A stretch of 64,000 nt of DNA from an uncultured Kordia sp. (GTDB taxonomy: Bacteria > Bacteroidota > Bacteroidia > Flavobacteriales > Flavobacteriaceae). Numbering within the stretch: position 1 is the first letter of the stretch; each line of letters begins with the position of its first letter. The stretch is from assembly GCF_947489565.1 (NCBI RefSeq), contig NZ_CANLEA010000002.1, positions 310,001 through 374,000 of the forward strand, given 5' to 3'. Below the pieces are notes generated by a model. The model was not told the origin of the DNA. It saw only the letters and a list, made by a program, of their open reading frames with translations, and did not search any database. Of this stretch, positions 16,962 to 25,058 are shown piece by piece. The position numbers and the translations under genes are program-made.

Positions 16962-17906
16962 TTATTTCGCAAAGTCGTTCTTGTTGAACTTCTTATTGAT
17001 AATTTTTTTACGTTTTTTATCAGATTGTTTCAATTTTGTTGAACTTCCGTCACTTGATGGACGTAAGTATTGAATGTATCCTCTTCCATTAAACTCATAG
17101 GTTGTTCCTGAATCTGGATGGAATAACTCTATCGTCTGGTCATTAATAACGTTCAATTCGAAATATTCATTGTCTAGGTAATCATAATCTAATGTTAAAA
17201 CTTTCGCATATGGATCACCTTCTACATCATATACCGTGTATATTCCTTCGTAATCGTATATCAAATCTGCAATTGGAGTCTCTTCTGTATCTGTTGAAGA
17301 TAAGAACGTATCGTCATTTCCACCAGCTAAAAAGGTTAAGAAATTTTCATTATCAAACTCATTCAACATTCCTTCTTGACTTGTATATACTTTTTTCCAA
17401 GCTGTAAATTCTTGTAATAAGTAGTGAATATTATCATAGAATACAAAGTCATAATCAAAGTTTGAACGCTGATATCCTGTTAAGTAATAACTGGTATTAC
17501 TTGCTGCGTCGTACATACGAATTCTGTTTGCACTTAATTGATCAACTCGTAATGGATAGAAACCATCAATATCATGATCAATCTCTACAGTGTCAAAATT
17601 AGTTCCGTACGCTCCAACATCAATTCCATATCCGTTTCCATTGGTTCCAATTCCCGAAATGTTGTTGTTTGCGTAAAAAGTTCCATTAATAAATGATACT
17701 GTAAATGCTCGTTGTAAAAATGGTACTTCACCATTTCCAGTTGTTTGATTAATATTTATATACCACAATTCATACGAGCTTAACAACTGATTTAACGAAA
17801 TTCCTGGCTCGTCTATAATTGGGTCTTCTACAATAACTTCTGTATAACATGAACTCATCATAGAACTAAATAATGTAATTGCTAAAAGTAATTTTAAAGT
17901 TTTCAT
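16962..17906 (-). CDS. Flavobacterial lipoprotein of unknown function
   Basis: 314 residues from the ATG at 17906; an upstream ATG at 17957 would add 17 residues before the signal peptide and is unlikely. The signal sequence MKTLKLLLAITLFSSMMSSC ends in a lipobox Cys. The mature protein is acidic and rich in Tyr, Asn and Asp (DYDYLDNEYFELNV) and ends in a Lys-rich tail. It occurs near nadD in flavobacteria and, as I recall, is sometimes mislabelled as an adenylyltransferase. Nothing in the sequence supports that activity. Surface-layer or envelope role unknown. Confidence 0.75.
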   Translation of the reverse strand: MKTLKLLLAITLFSSMMSSCYTEVIVEDPIIDEPGISLNQLLSSYELWYININQTTGNGEVPFLQRAFTVSFINGTFYANNNISGIGTNGNGYGIDVGAYGTNFDTVEIDHDIDGFYPLRVDQLSANRIRMYDAASNTSYYLTGYQRSNFDYDFVFYDNIHYLLQEFTAWKKVYTSQEGMLNEFDNENFLTFLAGGNDDTFLSSTDTEETPIADLIYDYEGIYTVYDVEGDPYAKVLTLDYDYLDNEYFELNVINDQTIELFHPDSGTTYEFNGRGYIQYLRPSSDGSSTKLKQSDKKRKKIINKKFNKNDFAK

Positions 17907-18077
17907 AAGCCAATCGTTTTGTTGTTGATGCTTAATTACTTTCAAAACGTGTGCCAAAAAACAAAATGTAGTTGAATTCTATAAAGCAATTTCAAATTAG
18001 AAGAAAGTGTGTAATGACTTTACCAGATAACTTCTTGTGACTTAACACTTAAACATGCATATCTTGGAATTTTGTTT

Positions 18078-18758
18078 TTACCTTGTTTTAAAGTGCCAAA
18101 AACTTATTTTTCTTCGAGTTGTAAATCCTAGTTTTTCATACAGTTTAATTGCTCCAATATTGGAAGCCGCTACATGTAAATAGGGAGTTTTGTTTTGATT
18201 AAATATATGTGTAGTCGTTTGTTTGATTAATTGTTTCGCATAGCCTTTTCCGGTATGTTCAGGATGCGTCACTACAGCACTTACTTCTGTAAATTCATTC
18301 ATTTTCATGCGTTCGCCAGTAACAGCTACTAGTTTCCCTGCTTTGTAAATTCCGAAATAGCTTCCTAAATCTGCTGTTTTATCATTAAAATAACCTGGTT
18401 GTACCAGATTCACCAAATCAAATAAAGCTGCTTTTTGAGCTTCTGTTGTTAATTCAACAATCTCTTCATTGATGGCAACGTCGATCGTTTTTTTCAGAAC
18501 CATTTGATGGCAAATTAGATTGTTATGTAACGTCAGTTCATTTGAAAACAATGGTTTTTCTCCAACAATATAAAAACTATCCACCAACTGCGAATACGCG
18601 TTCATGCTATTCATTACATCATGAGACTTTATAAAACCTCCAAAAGGACAATAAGATGGATGGTAAAATGCAACCTCATCATACGTCACAGCATGGTTTT
18701 TATGTGTTTCCTGTAAAGAATTCCAAACAGGATTATCTAACTTCTTTTCTATGTTCAT
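18078..18758 (-). CDS. GNAT family N-acetyltransferase
   Basis: 226 residues. The C-terminal half carries the GNAT fold: EVSAVVTHPEHTGKGYAKQL holds the acetyl-CoA pyrophosphate loop (GKGYA), and AASNIGAIKLYEKLGFTTRR gives the family's motif B. The N-terminal half (with CPFGGF and FYIVGEKP) is less conserved and probably sets substrate choice. It resembles FR47-like members. No operon partner; it is divergent from gpsA. The acceptor substrate cannot be inferred. Confidence 0.85.
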   Translation of the reverse strand: MNIEKKLDNPVWNSLQETHKNHAVTYDEVAFYHPSYCPFGGFIKSHDVMNSMNAYSQLVDSFYIVGEKPLFSNELTLHNNLICHQMVLKKTIDVAINEEIVELTTEAQKAALFDLVNLVQPGYFNDKTADLGSYFGIYKAGKLVAVTGERMKMNEFTEVSAVVTHPEHTGKGYAKQLIKQTTTHIFNQNKTPYLHVAASNIGAIKLYEKLGFTTRRKISFWHFKTR

Positions 18759-18884
18759 ATTTACTATAATGAATCAACAGTCTTTCAATTTTCTTTGTGT
18801 AATGGAAAGATACTTAAAAAACTTCATTTCAGTTTTTGAGTAAACTTCTGATTTTCAGGAGTCACATTACAACGATATTTTGTG

Positions 18885-18892
18885 TATTTTTG
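18885..18892 (+). promoter_or_regulatory. -7 promoter element for gpsA
   Basis: TATTTTTG fits TAnnTTTG, 19 bases before the ATG at 18912. No convincing TTG is found at -33. Confidence 0.45.
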
Positions 18893-18911
18893 AATCATAG
18901 ATGAACCTTTT

Positions 18912-19913
18912 ATGGACAACAAATTAAAATACGCCGTTTTCGGAGCGGGAAGCTGGGCAACTGCCATCGTAAAGATGCTTTGTGAAAATTTAGACGAAGT
19001 TGGATGGTATATGCGTAGCGTATATACAAAAGAACATTTGCTAAAAGAACAACACAACCCAAGTTATTTAAGTTCTGTAGAATTTAATACGAATAAGTTG
19101 AAAATAAGTAATGAATTTGATGAAATTGCTTCGTATGCAGATGTATTGATTTTTGTAATTCCTTCCGCTTTTATTTATGGCGAATTGCAAAAGTTAACGG
19201 TTGATATTACGGATAAAGTTGTTGTTTCTGCCGTAAAAGGAATCATTCCAGAATCTGGTTTATTGGTCGGCGAACATTTTCATGATGTATACAAAATTCC
19301 TTTTGAAAATATTGCTGTGATTGCTGGTCCTTGTCATGCGGAAGAAGTTGCGTTGGAACGTTTGTCGTATTTAACCATTTCTTGTGCCGATCAAGTGAAA
19401 GCGCAGGCTATTGCAGATCAATTGTCAAGCAATTATATCAAAACCAAAGTGAGTGATGATGTCATTGGTACTGAATATGCTGTGATGCTGAAAAACATAT
19501 ATGCCATCGCTGCAGGAATTGCGCATGGACTCGGTTATGGAGATAATTTTCAAAGTGTATTGATGAGTAATGCCATTCGCGAGATGAAACGCTTTATCAA
19601 AAAAGTACACAAGATGAAGCGTAATATTAATAATTCTGCCTACTTGGGCGATTTATTAGTAACTGGATATTCGGTATTTTCTCGAAATCGTATGTTCGGA
19701 AATATGGTTGGAAAAGGATACACGGTAAAATCTGCGCAAATGGAAATGAACATGGTTGCCGAAGGATATTATGCAACTAAAAGTGCTTTCTTACTGAATC
19801 AGAAGAACGAAAAGAAAACACAAATTCCAATTATTGAAGCTGTCTACGCTATTTTATATCAGAATAAAAATCCTAAGAAAGTATTTAAAAAGCTAACGGA
19901 TAAGTTGGATTAA
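18912..19913 (+). CDS. gpsA: NAD(P)H-dependent glycerol-3-phosphate dehydrogenase
   Basis: 333 residues. N-terminal Rossmann motif FGAGSWATA (residues about 10-18), then KGIIPESG, AGPCHAEEV and the catalytic Lys region MLKNIYAIAAGIAHGLGYGDN, with SRNRMFG near the substrate site. It reduces dihydroxyacetone phosphate to sn-glycerol-3-phosphate for phospholipid synthesis. The AGPCHAEEV word (rather than GPS.A.EV) is typical of the Bacteroidota form. Cytosolic, single gene, no operon. Confidence 0.95.
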   Translation: MDNKLKYAVFGAGSWATAIVKMLCENLDEVGWYMRSVYTKEHLLKEQHNPSYLSSVEFNTNKLKISNEFDEIASYADVLIFVIPSAFIYGELQKLTVDITDKVVVSAVKGIIPESGLLVGEHFHDVYKIPFENIAVIAGPCHAEEVALERLSYLTISCADQVKAQAIADQLSSNYIKTKVSDDVIGTEYAVMLKNIYAIAAGIAHGLGYGDNFQSVLMSNAIREMKRFIKKVHKMKRNINNSAYLGDLLVTGYSVFSRNRMFGNMVGKGYTVKSAQMEMNMVAEGYYATKSAFLLNQKNEKKTQIPIIEAVYAILYQNKNPKKVFKKLTDKLD

Positions 19914-19954
19914 TTTAATTTGATGATTTGAAAACGAATTCTTTTTCTAGTTAT

Positions 19955-20272
19955 TTATATCCTTTGTAAAGCCTTTTTTAATACCTCTGGATTCTTTTGA
20001 TTGTTCCAAAATAAAAGTAATGCAATAGAATTTTGATTAGGATATATTCTATAAAACAGTGTTGTCTGTTTTGAGATTACTAAAGAATGTATATTATTGG
20101 TTGAATACTTTTTTCCTTCAATAATACCGCAAGATAAGTTTTCAATAAATTCATTAACGAGAGCGACAAAAGCATTCACTTCTTTTGAAGTCCATTTTGA
20201 TTTAATAAAATCTAACTCATCAAAATACGAATGTTTGGCATACGGTGTCCACGAAACTGTAATTTTGGACAT
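19955..20272 (-). CDS. ParE/RelE-type toxin
   Basis: 105 residues. The start VSWTPYAKHSYFDELDFI and the later TTLFYRIYPNQNSIALLLFW match the short beta/alpha fold of ParE/RelE (plasmid stabilisation) toxins, in which a strand-helix-helix is followed by a three-stranded sheet. The gene starts 3 bases after the antitoxin stop, the usual antitoxin-toxin order. Whether it targets gyrase (ParE) or mRNA (RelE) cannot be told. Confidence 0.75.
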   Translation of the reverse strand: MSKITVSWTPYAKHSYFDELDFIKSKWTSKEVNAFVALVNEFIENLSCGIIEGKKYSTNNIHSLVISKQTTLFYRIYPNQNSIALLLFWNNQKNPEVLKKALQRI

Positions 20273-20275
20273 TTA

Positions 20276-20521
20276 TTACTTGGTAAGATTATATTTTTTT
20301 CTCACTTCTTCCGTGACTTTATCATGTGGTGTAAGTTCACCTCGATCAGCTTGTGCTGCACTTTCTAAAAGTAATTCTTGAATAGGAGTCGGTAATTCTT
20401 GAAAAGTGTCTGGATGTTGTAACTTATTTTTTTCAGCAAAATCAAAAACTTCTTTTAAATAAGATATGTTATCAGTATTTAAAAGTTGCATTATTTTATT
20501 TCTTAACTCTATTGCTCCCAT
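20276..20521 (-). CDS. Antitoxin partner of the ParE/RelE-type toxin
   Basis: 81 residues. The N-terminal MGAIELRNKIMQLLNTDNISYLKEVFDFA is helical; the C-terminal half has the LPTPIQELLLESAAQADRGE pattern seen in Bacteroidota addiction-module antitoxins (ADRGE and HDKVxEEVRKKY at the end). It precedes the toxin and is probably co-transcribed with it. Antitoxins of this kind bind the toxin through the C-terminal part and repress the operon. No DNA-binding motif is obvious. Confidence 0.72.
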   Translation of the reverse strand: MGAIELRNKIMQLLNTDNISYLKEVFDFAEKNKLQHPDTFQELPTPIQELLLESAAQADRGELTPHDKVTEEVRKKYNLTK

Positions 20522-20791
20522 TTTAATAAGTCTACACTATCAAATATACGTAAATTATGATAAATCAATTATATAAAGGAAAGGCTTAAATCGTATGCTG
20601 ACTTTATGAATATGTTTTCAGATGACGTTCAATAATAACTAAAAATTATAGATTATGAGATACTGAATCAAGTTCAGCATGACGCAACAAAGAACTACAT
20701 ACGTAAAGTATTTACACGAAGCTTATCAAAGCAAAGCAATACTAAAGCGTAAGCGTGACTAATAATCTAAAAGCAAAGCGAATCTAACAAT

Positions 20792-21187
20792 CTACTTAAC
20801 CAAAATACCTTTTGTATCCATTAACGGAATTGGCTGAAATGCCTTCGTATTAATGGTGTTTTTTCTAAATAAATATGTTTTGTCGTACATTTTATTTCCT
20901 TCAAAGAAAGTCACACGAAATTCGTTATTGAGCGCAAATACATCTTCTTGCATCCATTCTGCTTTTGCATACGATTTTGCTGGTAATTTTTCCAGCTTAT
21001 GGCGCATTGTAGAAGTTTCTCTTTCTGCATCATATCCGCGAGAAACCACTAATATCATCTCCAAATCTACCTCCTTATCATTGATGATATATGCGTTCCA
21101 ATCGTCTGTTTTGTAGATTTCGTTATACTCTTGTACAACGGCCATATAAACGCCTTCTACTACAGGGATTTCAATATCTTTTTTCAT
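20792..21187 (-). CDS. Conserved protein downstream of pheS, function unknown
   Basis: 131 residues, no signal peptide or membrane segment. It has an acidic N-terminal half (YNEIYKTDDWNAYIINDKEVDLEMILVVSRGYDAE) and a basic second half ending MDTKGILVK. It starts 6 bases after the pheS stop on the same strand and is thus probably in the same transcript. I recall similar flavobacterial proteins being mislabelled as a PheRS subunit because of this linkage; no synthetase motif is present. Confidence 0.7.
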   Translation of the reverse strand: MKKDIEIPVVEGVYMAVVQEYNEIYKTDDWNAYIINDKEVDLEMILVVSRGYDAERETSTMRHKLEKLPAKSYAKAEWMQEDVFALNNEFRVTFFEGNKMYDKTYLFRKNTINTKAFQPIPLMDTKGILVK

Positions 21188-21193
21188 CCTAAA

Positions 21194-22213
21194 TTATAAT
21201 GCTGACTTGAATTGCTCTAAGAAGCGAACATCATTTTCACTTAACAAACGAATGTCTCCAATTTGGTATAACAACATCGCAATACGATCGATTCCCATAC
21301 CAAAGGCAAAACCTGAATATTCTTTAGAATCAATACCACAGTTTTCCAACACATTCGGATCTACCATTCCACAGCCCATGATTTCTAACCAACCAGTTCC
21401 TTTCGTGATTTTGTAGTCAGTTTCTGTCTCCAATCCCCAATACACATCTACTTCTGCACTTGGCTCTGTAAACGGGAAGTATGATGGACGCAAACGGATT
21501 TTTGACTTTCCAAACATCTCTTTGGTAAAGTGCTGCAAGGTTTGTTTTAAATCTGCAAAACTTACATCTTTGTCTATGTATAATCCTTCTACTTGATGGA
21601 AAAAGCAGTGTGAACGCGCCGAAATCGCCTCATTACGATATACTCTACCTGGAGAAATTGTACGAATTGGTGGCTGATTATTTTCCATATAACGAACTTG
21701 CACAGAACTTGTATGCGTTCGTAATAAAATATCTGGATTGGTTTGAATGAAAAATGTATCCTGCATATCACGTGCTGGATGATATTCTGGAAGATTCAAT
21801 GCCGTAAAGTTATGCCAATCATCTTCTATTTCTGGTCCTTCTGAAACATTAAATCCAATACGAGCAAAAATCTCTGTAATTTGATCTTTTACTAAAGAAA
21901 TAGGATGACGCGCACCAATTTCAATGGGTTGTGCCGGACGTGTTAAATCGCCATACACACCTTTTTCTTCCGCCTTATTTTCTAAAGCTTCTTTGAGCGC
22001 ATTGACTTTTTCTTGAGCAACGGTTTTTAATTTATTAATCGTTTGCCCAAACTCTTTCCTTTGTTCATTCGGAACATTCTTAAACTCAGCAAAAAAATCA
22101 TTCAATAATCCTTTTTTTCCTAAGTATTTAATTCTGAAGTTTTCTATATCTTCTTTTGCTTGTGTTGTAAATTTTTCAACTTCCGCAATATGTTCCTTGA
22201 TCTTATCTATCAT
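21194..22213 (-). CDS. pheS: Phenylalanine--tRNA ligase alpha subunit
   Basis: 339 residues. N-terminal coiled coil (residues 1-90), then class II synthetase motifs: motif 1 near HPISLVKDQITEIFARIGF, motif 2 with YRNEAISARSHCFFHQVEGLY, and motif 3 with GFAFGMGIDRIAMLLY. It charges tRNA-Phe together with PheT, which is not in this window. Length matches the bacterial subunit. A good promoter lies just upstream. Confidence 0.97.
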   Translation of the reverse strand: MIDKIKEHIAEVEKFTTQAKEDIENFRIKYLGKKGLLNDFFAEFKNVPNEQRKEFGQTINKLKTVAQEKVNALKEALENKAEEKGVYGDLTRPAQPIEIGARHPISLVKDQITEIFARIGFNVSEGPEIEDDWHNFTALNLPEYHPARDMQDTFFIQTNPDILLRTHTSSVQVRYMENNQPPIRTISPGRVYRNEAISARSHCFFHQVEGLYIDKDVSFADLKQTLQHFTKEMFGKSKIRLRPSYFPFTEPSAEVDVYWGLETETDYKITKGTGWLEIMGCGMVDPNVLENCGIDSKEYSGFAFGMGIDRIAMLLYQIGDIRLLSENDVRFLEQFKSAL

Positions 22214-22235
22214 GACGATATTTTGATTTAGCTTG

Positions 22236-22264
22236 CAAATTTAGCAAAAACTAGCATTATTCAA
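22236..22264 (-). promoter_or_regulatory. Bacteroidota promoter of pheS (-33 TTG and -7 TAAATTTG)
   Basis: On the minus strand, TTG at 22264-22262, an 18-base spacer, and TAAATTTG at 22243-22236. This closely matches TTG-N19-TAnnTTTG. The ATG follows 22 bases after the -7 word. The -33 half lies inside the end of the upstream gene. Confidence 0.6.
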
Positions 22265-22613
22265 TGTATTCCTTGTCTAAAAAGTAATTGACAATAGCTT
22301 CTTTCATCAATACAGTTTGTTCTCCTGCTTTTAGCGTTGGCAGTTCTTCTTTAAACTTATAATGCGGCCAGCCATCATCGTCAAAATAATCAAATTCGTA
22401 GTAACCATATGGTTCTAACAAGCGGCAAATGGCAATATGCATCAAATTTACTTTGTCATCTTTTTTAAACGTACGATGAATTTGCCCAAGTTCTTGCACA
22501 CCAATTAAGTAAATAATTGCGTCCAAATCTAAGGTGTCACCTTCTGCAAATTGATGCGTTAGTTTTTCTACAACCGTATTCCAACGTTCCTTTAATACTT
22601 CGTCTCTTGCCAT
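22257..22613 (-). CDS. Conserved Bacteroidota protein of unknown function
   Basis: 118 residues starting MARDEVLKERW at 22613. A longer open frame to 22646 exists, but the promoter -7 word at 22634-22641 lies within it, so the shorter form is preferred. The sequence has helical content, with DALDAIIYLIGVQELG-like words and an aromatic/acidic stretch YGYYEFDYFDDDGWPHYKF. No signal peptide. It is conserved in flavobacteria as I recall it but has no assigned role. It ends 43 bases before pheS. Confidence 0.7.
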   Translation of the reverse strand: MARDEVLKERWNTVVEKLTHQFAEGDTLDLDAIIYLIGVQELGQIHRTFKKDDKVNLMHIAICRLLEPYGYYEFDYFDDDGWPHYKFKEELPTLKAGEQTVLMKEAIVNYFLDKEYIE

Positions 22614-22633
22614 TGTTGCTGTCTTTTCCGCTG

Positions 22634-22641
22634 CAAAGGTA
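22634..22641 (-). promoter_or_regulatory. -7 promoter element for the gene at 22257-22613
   Basis: On the minus strand TACCTTTG fits TAnnTTTG, 20 bases before the ATG at 22613. It decides the start codon because the alternative ATG at 22646 lies upstream of it. Confidence 0.5.
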
Positions 22642-22769
22642 GTCAACGCGTATTGATATTCTTATTTTTCAAATAAAAAACTTGTCTATACAGCAAAGCG
22701 TGCTGGAATTTCTGTGCGCAATGCATCAAATTGTAACAAAAGACAATAAAACACTACCAATAATAGTTC

Positions 22770-22777
22770 TATATTTG
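22770..22777 (+). promoter_or_regulatory. -7 promoter element for cvpA
   Basis: TATATTTG matches TAnnTTTG, 16 bases before the ATG at 22794. No -33 TTG at the proper spacing. Confidence 0.45.
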
Positions 22778-22793
22778 TTAAAACTCGATATTC

Positions 22794-23387
22794 ATGAACT
22801 TTATTGACATCATTTTAGGCGGCGTTATTGTCCTTGGGTTTGTACGCGGACTTATGAAAGGACTTTTCGTTGAAATTGCTTCACTGGTAGCATTGATTGC
22901 TGGATTATATGGCGCGATTCACTTTTCATATTTTGCGGGCGACTTTTTAGTTGAGAATTTCCCAACTTGGGAAGAGAAGTATGTCAATTTAACGGCCTTT
23001 GCTATTACTTTTATTGCTATTTTAATTGCGGTAACCATGGCTGGAAAGTTATTGACAAAAGTGGCTGATTTTGCTTCACTAGGAATTTTGAATAAGATTT
23101 TAGGTGGCGCTTTTGGCGGATTGAAAATGGCCGTAATTGTTGGAGCTGCATTAGTGTTTTTTGAACGCACCAATAATACCATGACATTTGTAGAGCAAGA
23201 TAAAATTGACGGATCTGCATTGTATGAACCTGTAAAAAATGTTGGTGGATTTGTGTTTGCTTATGTGTTAGAAGAAACCAATAAAAGTAATGTATTGGAA
23301 TCATTTAATACGGATAAAACAAAGCAAGCAGATGAAAATAAAGCACAGGAAAACGATTTAAAAGAGATTGAAGAAAACGAAAACTAA
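22794..23387 (+). CDS. CvpA family membrane protein
   Basis: 197 residues with four hydrophobic segments in the first 120 residues. IDIILGGVIVLGFVRGLMKG is the characteristic CvpA opening, and GILNKILGGAFGGLKMAVI the second family motif. The C-terminal 50 residues are hydrophilic and rich in Glu, Lys and Asn (cytosolic tail). E. coli CvpA is needed for colicin V production and envelope stress resistance; the molecular role is unclear. First of a short run of three same-strand genes. Confidence 0.88.
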   Translation: MNFIDIILGGVIVLGFVRGLMKGLFVEIASLVALIAGLYGAIHFSYFAGDFLVENFPTWEEKYVNLTAFAITFIAILIAVTMAGKLLTKVADFASLGILNKILGGAFGGLKMAVIVGAALVFFERTNNTMTFVEQDKIDGSALYEPVKNVGGFVFAYVLEETNKSNVLESFNTDKTKQADENKAQENDLKEIEENEN

Positions 23388-23392
23388 TATGT

Positions 23393-23527
23393 ATGTGTGA
23401 AAAATGTGCGCATCCTGAGATGGAGCATCTTCATGATGAAAATGCCATCAAACCTTTGCAAAAAAAGCTGAAAACAACTGCTTTGAAAGTCAAATTAAAA
23501 CAAGAAAAATTAACTTCTAATCAATAA
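23393..23527 (+). CDS. Small Cys/His protein (44 residues)
   Basis: A 45-codon frame from ATG at 23393 to TAA at 23525-23527. The N-terminus MCEKCAHPEMEHLHDE has CxxC and several His, a possible metal site; the C-terminal half is Lys-rich and probably helical. It starts 5 bases after the cvpA stop, and the next gene begins with the related MCEHC. Position and composition support a real gene, but no function is recognised. Confidence 0.5.
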   Translation: MCEKCAHPEMEHLHDENAIKPLQKKLKTTALKVKLKQEKLTSNQ

Positions 23528-23555
23528 TAGATAGCTAAAAACTACTTTATAATTC

Positions 23556-23990
23556 ATGTGTGAACATTGCTCCGGTTTTGCGACAGAACGTTTTTTTTCG
23601 CATCAAGATTTTGCTGCGTTTGAAAAAGCCTTTGAACAAAAGTGCTTAGATGGCACCTTTGTTCGTGTAGTCAATTCAAATCAAATTTCGCAAAACTCCT
23701 TAGAAACTACTTTCGAATGTACGCATTGCAATACCGATTGGATATTATCGGCTCCTGAAAATAGTTGGCGCGGGTATTTTTTACCCGAAAATCGACTTGC
23801 TACCAATAATGACACTTATGAATATGAGTCTACCAACAACAATACATTCAACAACAACACATTTCAAGCAAATTTCAACGGAAAAAAAGGAAATTGTGGT
23901 TGCTGTTTAGCAATGTTTCTTGGGATTTTGGCACTGATTATTTATCTTATTTACAGTGTATTTGATTTTATTCTTGATTTGTTGTTTTAG
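23556..23990 (+). CDS. Zinc-ribbon-like protein with C-terminal membrane helix
   Basis: 144 residues. CEHC at 2-5 and CTHC near residue 55 could form a four-Cys zinc site; the intervening region is a compact domain with FECTHCNTDWILSAPENSW. An Asn/Thr-rich linker (residues about 90-112) leads to CGCC and a hydrophobic helix of about 25 residues at the C-terminus, so it is tail-anchored. Unknown function; it may work with the small Cys/His protein just upstream. It converges with the small minus-strand peptide gene, with a 3-base gap. Confidence 0.65.
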   Translation: MCEHCSGFATERFFSHQDFAAFEKAFEQKCLDGTFVRVVNSNQISQNSLETTFECTHCNTDWILSAPENSWRGYFLPENRLATNNDTYEYESTNNNTFNNNTFQANFNGKKGNCGCCLAMFLGILALIIYLIYSVFDFILDLLF

Positions 23991-23993
23991 TGC

Positions 23994-24146
23994 TTAACTA
24001 GCAGTTCCGCTACCACCATCTTCATATTCTACAATCTCTGTTTCAGAAGTCATTCCAGACATGGAACCTCCTTTTATTGAAGCCAATTCTTGTAATGTTT
24101 GTACCTGTTGCGTATTCTTAATTTCTTTTAGACTGCGTTTTTTCAT
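23994..24146 (-). CDS. Putative RiPP precursor with double-Gly leader (50 residues)
   Basis: A 51-codon frame from ATG at 24146 to TAA at 23994-23996. The leader reads MKKRSLKEIKNTQQVQTLQE then LASIKGG (GG at 26-27), like GG-type leaders cut by C39 peptidase transporters. The core of about 23 residues is acidic and Gly/Ser/Thr-rich (SMSGMTSETEIVEYEDGGSG) without Cys. No modifying enzyme or transporter is adjacent. The basic, amphipathic start is shared with the peptides at 24820 and 49988. The lack of Cys makes the modification type unclear. Confidence 0.55.
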   Translation of the reverse strand: MKKRSLKEIKNTQQVQTLQELASIKGGSMSGMTSETEIVEYEDGGSGTAS

Positions 24147-24411
24147 GACTAAAGATTTATGGTTATACATTTTAATTTTAGCTATTTAAATCCTAAAAAC
24201 ACCTGTTGTACACCAGTAGTTTCTGTTAAAATTATTTTAAAAATAATACAAAAACATGTGTACAAGTAAAAGATTTTAGCTAATTTACGGCATTACTTAT
24301 GCAAAAGTAAATTCCCTCAGTTTGATTAATATACAATTTATATTGTAAAAGTATAGCCAATACCACTTAATTAGAATTTAGAACAAACTAATATTAAACC
24401 TTAAAACAATT

Positions 24412-24705
24412 ATGAAGAAAACATTCTTATTAGCAATTGCACTTGTATCATTTTTTATGGTAAGTTGTGGAAGTGAAATCGAAAACGACGTAGCAAAACT
24501 AGCAGATATACAATGCCAGATGATGGGATTAGAAGAAAAATTTAAATCGGGTGATGCTGACGCAATGAAAGAAGTAAAAGAACTTCAAGAAAAGATGATG
24601 ACTATGGCAGCGGAATTTAAAGACAAGTATACTACTGAGGAAGATCAAAAGAAATTTGCAGCAGCTATCGAAGAAGCTATAAAAAATCAAGATTGCGGAA
24701 AGTAA
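24412..24705 (+). CDS. Small lipoprotein
   Basis: 97 residues. MKKTFLLAIALVSFFMVSC is a lipoprotein signal with the lipobox Cys at 19. The mature part is helical and highly charged (ADAMKEVKELQEKMMTMAAEFK), with one further Cys near the end of the mature part (NQDCGK). No family recognised. Monocistronic, followed by a good terminator. Confidence 0.72.
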   Translation: MKKTFLLAIALVSFFMVSCGSEIENDVAKLADIQCQMMGLEEKFKSGDADAMKEVKELQEKMMTMAAEFKDKYTTEEDQKKFAAAIEEAIKNQDCGK

Positions 24706-24752
24706 TATAGATTTTTAATTTATTTTACTTGTAGCAAATCTATATAGTAAAG

Positions 24753-24790
24753 AAACCCATCAAATTCTAAATGCTTGATGGGTTTTTGTT
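24753..24790 (+). terminator. Rho-independent terminator of the small lipoprotein gene
   Basis: AAACCCATCAA (24753-24763) pairs exactly with TTGATGGGTTT (24775-24785), followed by a T-rich stretch. It lies 48 bases past the stop. Confidence 0.82.
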
Positions 24791-24819
24791 TTTATACCTT
24801 TTCTTTAAAAAAGCAACTA

Positions 24820-24957
24820 TTATTTTGGTTCACATAATGTGTCACAAGATGGCGGTGTTGTAATAAATGCTCTTCCTCTTCCTGTTATTTGTTCTTTCTC
24901 AAAAGAAGATATTACAACTTTTTTAAGCTTCATTTTTTTTAATGATTGTTTTTTCAT
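24820..24957 (-). CDS. Putative lanthipeptide-like precursor (45 residues)
   Basis: A 46-codon frame from ATG at 24957 to TAA at 24820-24822. The start MKKQSLKKMKLKKVVISSFE resembles the K-K-x-x-L-x-x-x-K leader of Bacteroidota class I lanthipeptides. The C-terminal core ITTPPSCDTLCEPK combines Thr/Ser with two Cys, suitable for lanthionine rings. A GG cleavage motif is missing (ITGRGRA instead). No LanB/LanC or transporter is seen nearby, so the enzymes would have to act in trans. Moderate confidence as a gene, lower for the class. Confidence 0.5.
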   Translation of the reverse strand: MKKQSLKKMKLKKVVISSFEKEQITGRGRAFITTPPSCDTLCEPK

Positions 24958-25058
24958 AATGTTTAAAAATTTAGAGTTTGTATAATTATTGATTTTATAA
25001 TTTGTTAGCTTTTATGGAGTGTTAAAATCCATTGCAACCTATACATGTAAATAAAAAA

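Noticed and set aside
20792-21187. Calling the gene after pheS a PheRS subunit
   Set aside because: No synthetase motif; only the linkage supports it.
22919-23304. Antisense frames across cvpA
   Set aside because: Out-of-phase shadows of cvpA with no start context or recognisable domain.
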